From positions 620,001 to 684,000 of the forward strand of contig NZ_JALGBH010000001.1 of NCBI RefSeq assembly GCF_022809115.1: a DNA stretch of 64,000 bases, in the 5' to 3' direction. Source of the DNA: Pedobacter montanisoli. GTDB taxonomy: Bacteria; Bacteroidota; Bacteroidia; Sphingobacteriales; Sphingobacteriaceae. The position numbers and the translations under genes are program-made. Below, piece after piece: positions 61,022 to 64,000 of this stretch. The notes beneath the pieces were generated by a model. The model did not search any database. It had not been told where the DNA came from and saw nothing but the letters and a program-made list of their open reading frames with translations. Each line of letters starts with the position of its first letter. Within the stretch, counting starts at the first letter, position 1.

Positions 61022-62572
61022 TTGGTAAAAGAATTAATTATCGATTCAACTCCGGCAGGAGTAACCATAGCTTTAATTGAGGATAAGCAACTTGTAGAAC
61101 TCCACAAGGAACACGTTAATAATAATTACGCCGTTGGCGATATTTATTTAGGTCGCATCAAAAAAATTATGCCCGGCCTTAACGCTGCGTTTGTGGATGT
61201 TGGTTATGACAAAGATGCGTTTTTGCATTACTTTGATTTAGGCCCTCAGGTTCAATCTTTAATAAAGCTAACTAAGATTAAGCGAAACGGCACAGTAAAC
61301 GGCACTTTACTAGATAACTTTAAATTAGAAGACGACATTGATAAAGCAGGAAAAATATCTGATGTTGTTAACAAAAACTTAGTTATTCCGGTACAAATTG
61401 CTAAAGAACCTATTTCTACAAAGGGACCCAGGCTAAGCTCTGATCTTTCTATTGCAGGAAGACACATCGTTTTAGTTCCTTTTTCTAATACAATATCTAT
61501 TTCAAAAAAAATAAAAAGCAATACAGAGCGTAATCGGTTAAAAAAGATTATTGAAAGTATTAAGCCTAAAAATTTTGGAGTAATTATTAGAACGGTTTCT
61601 GAGGGAAAAGGCGTTGCCGAGCTTCAAAAAGACTTGCAGGACTGCGTTTCAAAATGGGAAAGCTTTATGAAAAAGCTTCCGGATGCAGAACCTTCCAAAA
61701 GAGTTTGGGGCGAGATGGATAGAACATCTACCTTAATCAGGGATATCTTAAACACTGATTTTGCAAACGTTTACGTAAACGATGCATTATTGTTTGAAGA
61801 TATAAAATCTTATGTACATGAAATTTCTCCAGAGATGGAGAAAATTGTTAAACTGTACAAACATAAAGAGCCAATTTTTGATCATTTTGGCGTAGAAAAA
61901 CAAATAAAAAACGGTTTTGGTAAAACCGTAAATTTAGCCGGAGGCGCTTATCTGGTTGTTGAACACACCGAAGCTTTACATGTAATAGATGTAAACAGCG
62001 GAAACAGAACGGCCAGCAAAGAAAATCAGGAAGAAAATGCGCTTCAGGTAAATAAAGAAGCCGCTAAAGAAATTGCCAGACAGTTGCGCTTACGTGATAT
62101 GGGAGGTATTGTTGTGATAGATTTCATAGACATGCACAAACCCGCTAACAGAAAGCTGCTGTTTGATCACCTCAAAGAGCTGATGTTATTAGATCGGGCA
62201 AAACATACTATTTTGCCACCAAGTAAATTTGGTCTGGTCCAGATAACAAGGCAAAGAGTTAGACCTGAAATGAACATTGTTACGGTTGAAAAATGTCCAA
62301 CCTGCGATGGAACGGGAGAAATTAAAGCAAGTATTGTTTTAATGGACGATATTGAGAGCAACTTAAGCTACATTTTGCGTGAGCAGAATGAGAAAAAAGT
62401 AACGCTTTGCGTTCATCCTTATATAGAGGCCTATATTAAAAAAGGATTATTTTCATTGCAATGGAAATGGTTCGTTAAGTTTGGTAAATGGATAAAAGTT
62501 AAACCTGTAAGCTCTTATCATTTAACAGAATTTCGCTTTATCTCGTCTAAAGACGAAGAAATAAAACTGTAA
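61022..62572 (+). CDS. rng: Ribonuclease G/E-family endoribonuclease
   Basis: 516 residues starting at TTG 61022; no suitable ATG exists before the conserved N-terminus KELIIDSTPAGVTIALIED. RNase G trims 16S rRNA 5' ends and processes RNA. S1 region: VGDIYLGRIKKIMPGLNAAFVDVG. The catalytic domain has HVIDVNSGN, GGIVVIDFIDM with the metal-binding Asp, and TRQRVRPEMNIV. The zinc link is in CPTCDGTG (C-x2-C). The C-terminus lacks the long RNase E extension, so it is RNase G-type. Confidence 0.95.
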   Translation: MVKELIIDSTPAGVTIALIEDKQLVELHKEHVNNNYAVGDIYLGRIKKIMPGLNAAFVDVGYDKDAFLHYFDLGPQVQSLIKLTKIKRNGTVNGTLLDNFKLEDDIDKAGKISDVVNKNLVIPVQIAKEPISTKGPRLSSDLSIAGRHIVLVPFSNTISISKKIKSNTERNRLKKIIESIKPKNFGVIIRTVSEGKGVAELQKDLQDCVSKWESFMKKLPDAEPSKRVWGEMDRTSTLIRDILNTDFANVYVNDALLFEDIKSYVHEISPEMEKIVKLYKHKEPIFDHFGVEKQIKNGFGKTVNLAGGAYLVVEHTEALHVIDVNSGNRTASKENQEENALQVNKEAAKEIARQLRLRDMGGIVVIDFIDMHKPANRKLLFDHLKELMLLDRAKHTILPPSKFGLVQITRQRVRPEMNIVTVEKCPTCDGTGEIKASIVLMDDIESNLSYILREQNEKKVTLCVHPYIEAYIKKGLFSLQWKWFVKFGKWIKVKPVSSYHLTEFRFISSKDEEIKL

Positions 62573-62587
62573 TCTGGTTACATAAAT

Positions 62588-62625
62588 AAAAAGTCTGGTT
62601 TTCTATGAATGGAACCAGACTTTTT
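62588..62625. terminator. Bidirectional terminator between rng and the leader-peptide gene
   Basis: 10-pair stem AAGTCTGGTT / AACCAGACTT with a 12-base loop, extended by A3 and T6 runs so it works for both convergent genes. Confidence 0.88.
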
Positions 62626-62673
62626 TGTGATGTAAGCCTATCCAAAGCGTTTTCTAGATAGGTAAAAATTAAC

Positions 62674-62841
62674 TTAAGTTGTTTTAGGCGAATCACATAA
62701 AACTTCACAGATAAACAGATCAGATGTGAGTGGACAACATCCCTTACAGTCAGGTTTATCAAGGCAATATGATGGTGGATAACCATTTCCTCCCTTTACT
62801 TTTTTCATCTCAGATTTGCTGAGTAGATTTGCTTTGTTCAT
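62674..62841 (-). CDS. Double-glycine leader, cysteine-rich peptide (putative natural-product precursor)
   Basis: 55-codon frame from the ATG at 62841 to the TAA at 62674-62676. The N-terminus has LLSKSEMKKVKGG (residues 6-18), matching the L-S-x-x-E-M-K-x-V-x-G-G pattern of double-glycine leaders, including the Bacteroidota natural-product precursor family. Cleavage after Gly18 would release a core of 37 residues with six cysteines (YC, DC, GCC, IC, LC). This suits a disulfide-bonded or post-translationally modified secreted peptide. No peptidase-bearing ABC exporter or modifying enzyme is nearby. It is convergent with rng and shares its terminator. A 215-base gap separates it from the ROK gene. 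Confidence 0.75.
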   Translation of the reverse strand: MNKANLLSKSEMKKVKGGNGYPPSYCLDKPDCKGCCPLTSDLFICEVLCDSPKTT

Positions 62842-62924
62842 TGTTCAAGTTTTAATTTAGGTTAGGTTGTTTTTTTACCACGTAAAAACATAAAACGATA
62901 TGATTTAACAACATCATACTTGTT

Positions 62925-62956
62925 GGCTCAAGTGTTCGCATGCACTTGCTCAAGCC
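62925..62956. repeat. Imperfect inverted repeat upstream of the leader-peptide gene
   Basis: GGCTCAAGTG (62925-62934) pairs with CACTTGCTCAAGCC (62943-62956) if a 4-base bulge is allowed, leaving an 8-base loop (TTCGCATG). It lies about 85-115 bases before the ATG at 62841 and could be an operator or leader structure. The rest of 62842-63056 shows no gene. Confidence 0.4.
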
Positions 62957-63056
62957 TTTGAACCAAATAATTCTGGTCTCAAAAGAATTGATATTCTTTA
63001 AGTTAGTAAATATTTAGTGAATAAGAAAGAGTTAAGTTACAGCCTCTTGAATAAGA

Positions 63057-64000
63057 CTAATTTTCTAATACTCTGTTTCTTGCCAGTAAACAAGCTCCCC
63101 AAACCCCAGCCTGTTCATTCAATTCGGTAATCTTTATCTGGGTATCATTATTGACCAGGCTTGACGAGTATTTTCTCAATGCCGTTTTTAAGGGCAACAA
63201 CAGATTTTCTCCGGCAGCAGTTAATTTACCGCCTAATACCACTAACTCAGGATTAAAAATATTAATTAGCGAAGCAATGCTTCTACCTAATTTTCCTGCC
63301 ATTTCTGCAACAAGTTCGATAGCCAGCACATCATCGTTATAAATAGCTTCTAAAATATCATCTATTTCAAGGTTTCCCTGCTGATATTTATCGGATAAAA
63401 TAGATGCCGATCCTTTATCGATACGCTGTTTAAACTGGTTCAAAAGCGCCCATCCCGAAACCTCTGTTTCCAAACAACCTTTTTTACCACAACGACAGAT
63501 CACTTCATTATCAAAGGCAGGAACATGTCCAAACTCACCTGAAAACCCGGATTTACCGTAGTATAGGGAACCATTGATGATAATACCCACTCCCAAACCA
63601 TAGTCTATATTCAGGAATAACATATCTTTCTCTGTTGTAACAACGCCACGGGCAAATTCTCCATAACACATCGCTCTCGAATCATTTTCTATAAAAACCC
63701 GCATGTCTAACTTTTGTGAAAGGATGATATCTAAGGGTTCATTATAAAAATTAAACAGGTTATGACTCTTTCCTGAAATCTGGTTAATCCGCCCAAATAA
63801 GCTAATTCCGACAGCTAATAGTTTTTCTTTAGGTAGGTTACTTACTTTGATAAAGTCCAGAATGATATCGCATAACTCATTTAATCCTTTTTCTGTGTTA
63901 GATGCCCGATAAGACACTTTATCTTTAAAATACACTAGGTTTTTTTGTAAGTCTAAAACCGCAAATTTGATATGGTCATTTTTAATATCTACTCCTAGAA
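63057..64000 (-). CDS. ROK-family protein, 5' end cut by window edge
   Basis: About 314 residues are visible; the frame runs off the right edge with no stop. It has the ROK start of the sugar-kinase fold (GVDIKNDHIKFAVLD), the catalytic Asp in VFIENDSRAMCYGE, and the zinc motif CRCGKKGC with the nearby GEFGHVP. Sequence after the zinc motif (CLETEVSG) fits NagC/XylR-type repressors, but whether an N-terminal winged helix exists is not visible. Alternatively a ROK sugar kinase. No sugar-catabolic genes are visible beside it. Confidence 0.9.
   Translation of the reverse strand, partial: LGVDIKNDHIKFAVLDLQKNLVYFKDKVSYRASNTEKGLNELCDIILDFIKVSNLPKEKLLAVGISLFGRINQISGKSHNLFNFYNEPLDIILSQKLDMRVFIENDSRAMCYGEFARGVVTTEKDMLFLNIDYGLGVGIIINGSLYYGKSGFSGEFGHVPAFDNEVICRCGKKGCLETEVSGWALLNQFKQRIDKGSASILSDKYQQGNLEIDDILEAIYNDDVLAIELVAEMAGKLGRSIASLINIFNPELVVLGGKLTAAGENLLLPLKTALRKYSSSLVNNDTQIKITELNEQAGVWGACLLARNRVLEN

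Noticed and set aside
62547..62786. Minus-strand open frame of 79 codons overlapping the GG-leader peptide gene
   Set aside because: It is an off-frame shadow without an export signal or family features. The overlapping 55-codon frame carries the recognisable leader.

Overview
The window looks like a chromosome segment of a Bacteroidota bacterium, most likely Sphingobacteriaceae (Pedobacter-like). The evidence is AT-rich DNA, promoters of the Bacteroidota type (-7 box TAnnTTTG), few Shine-Dalgarno (SD) sites, a SusC/SusD pair, a DUF4270 lipoprotein, an OmpA porin and a tiny AURKAIP1/COX24-like basic protein. Most of it is housekeeping and cell-envelope DNA. No prophage, transposase, CRISPR array or rRNA was seen.

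Layout. 1-2651 (minus): start of a trp operon (trpE, trpG, partial trpC) preceded by a Trp-codon leader peptide and a terminator/antiterminator. 2691-9029: small membrane protein, MFS transporter, and two overlapping genes for exported amidohydrolase-fold proteins. 9041-9583: a palindromic intergenic repeat, then a minus-strand two-gene RNA operon of tRNA-like molecules with very large variable regions and an anti-SD-like sequence in the anticodon arm. 9682-22613: an Lrp/AsnC regulator, then an exopolysaccharide locus (receiver protein, receiver-like/sugar-transferase fusion, TolC-like protein, Wzz-like protein with a decayed kinase domain, Wzy-like polymerase, several glycosyltransferases, Wzx flippase, a 30-residue membrane peptide). 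22665-29015 (minus): tex, pdhB, a VOC protein, OmpA porin, meaB. 29121-38577: a second glycan locus, with an MsbA-like ABC exporter, six plus-strand glycosyltransferase-type genes, then a minus-strand glycosyltransferase and an acyltransferase. 38648-43454 (minus): rimP-nusA-infB with a strong hairpin in its probable 5' leader. 43507-48710: envelope proteins, acyl-CoA dehydrogenase, panC-panD, and a divergent protein matching only the N-terminal half of starch synthase. 48729-57773: DUF4270 lipoprotein, glmS, an orphan susCD pair and an exported unknown. 57942-62572: ssb and mutY, divergent from HU, a TPR protein, the AURKAIP1/COX24-like protein and rng. 62674-64000: an orphan double-glycine-leader, cysteine-rich peptide and a partial ROK-family gene.

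The two glycan loci probably build and export surface polysaccharide or glycolipid; glmS supplies glucosamine-6-phosphate for envelope sugars. The least ordinary items are the tRNA-like RNA operon (9245-9534), the trp attenuator (2471-2651), the GG-leader peptide (62674-62841), the nusA-operon leader hairpin (43404-43433), and several apparent pseudo-enzymes that keep a fold but lose catalytic residues. All calls come from reading the sequence; no database search was run.
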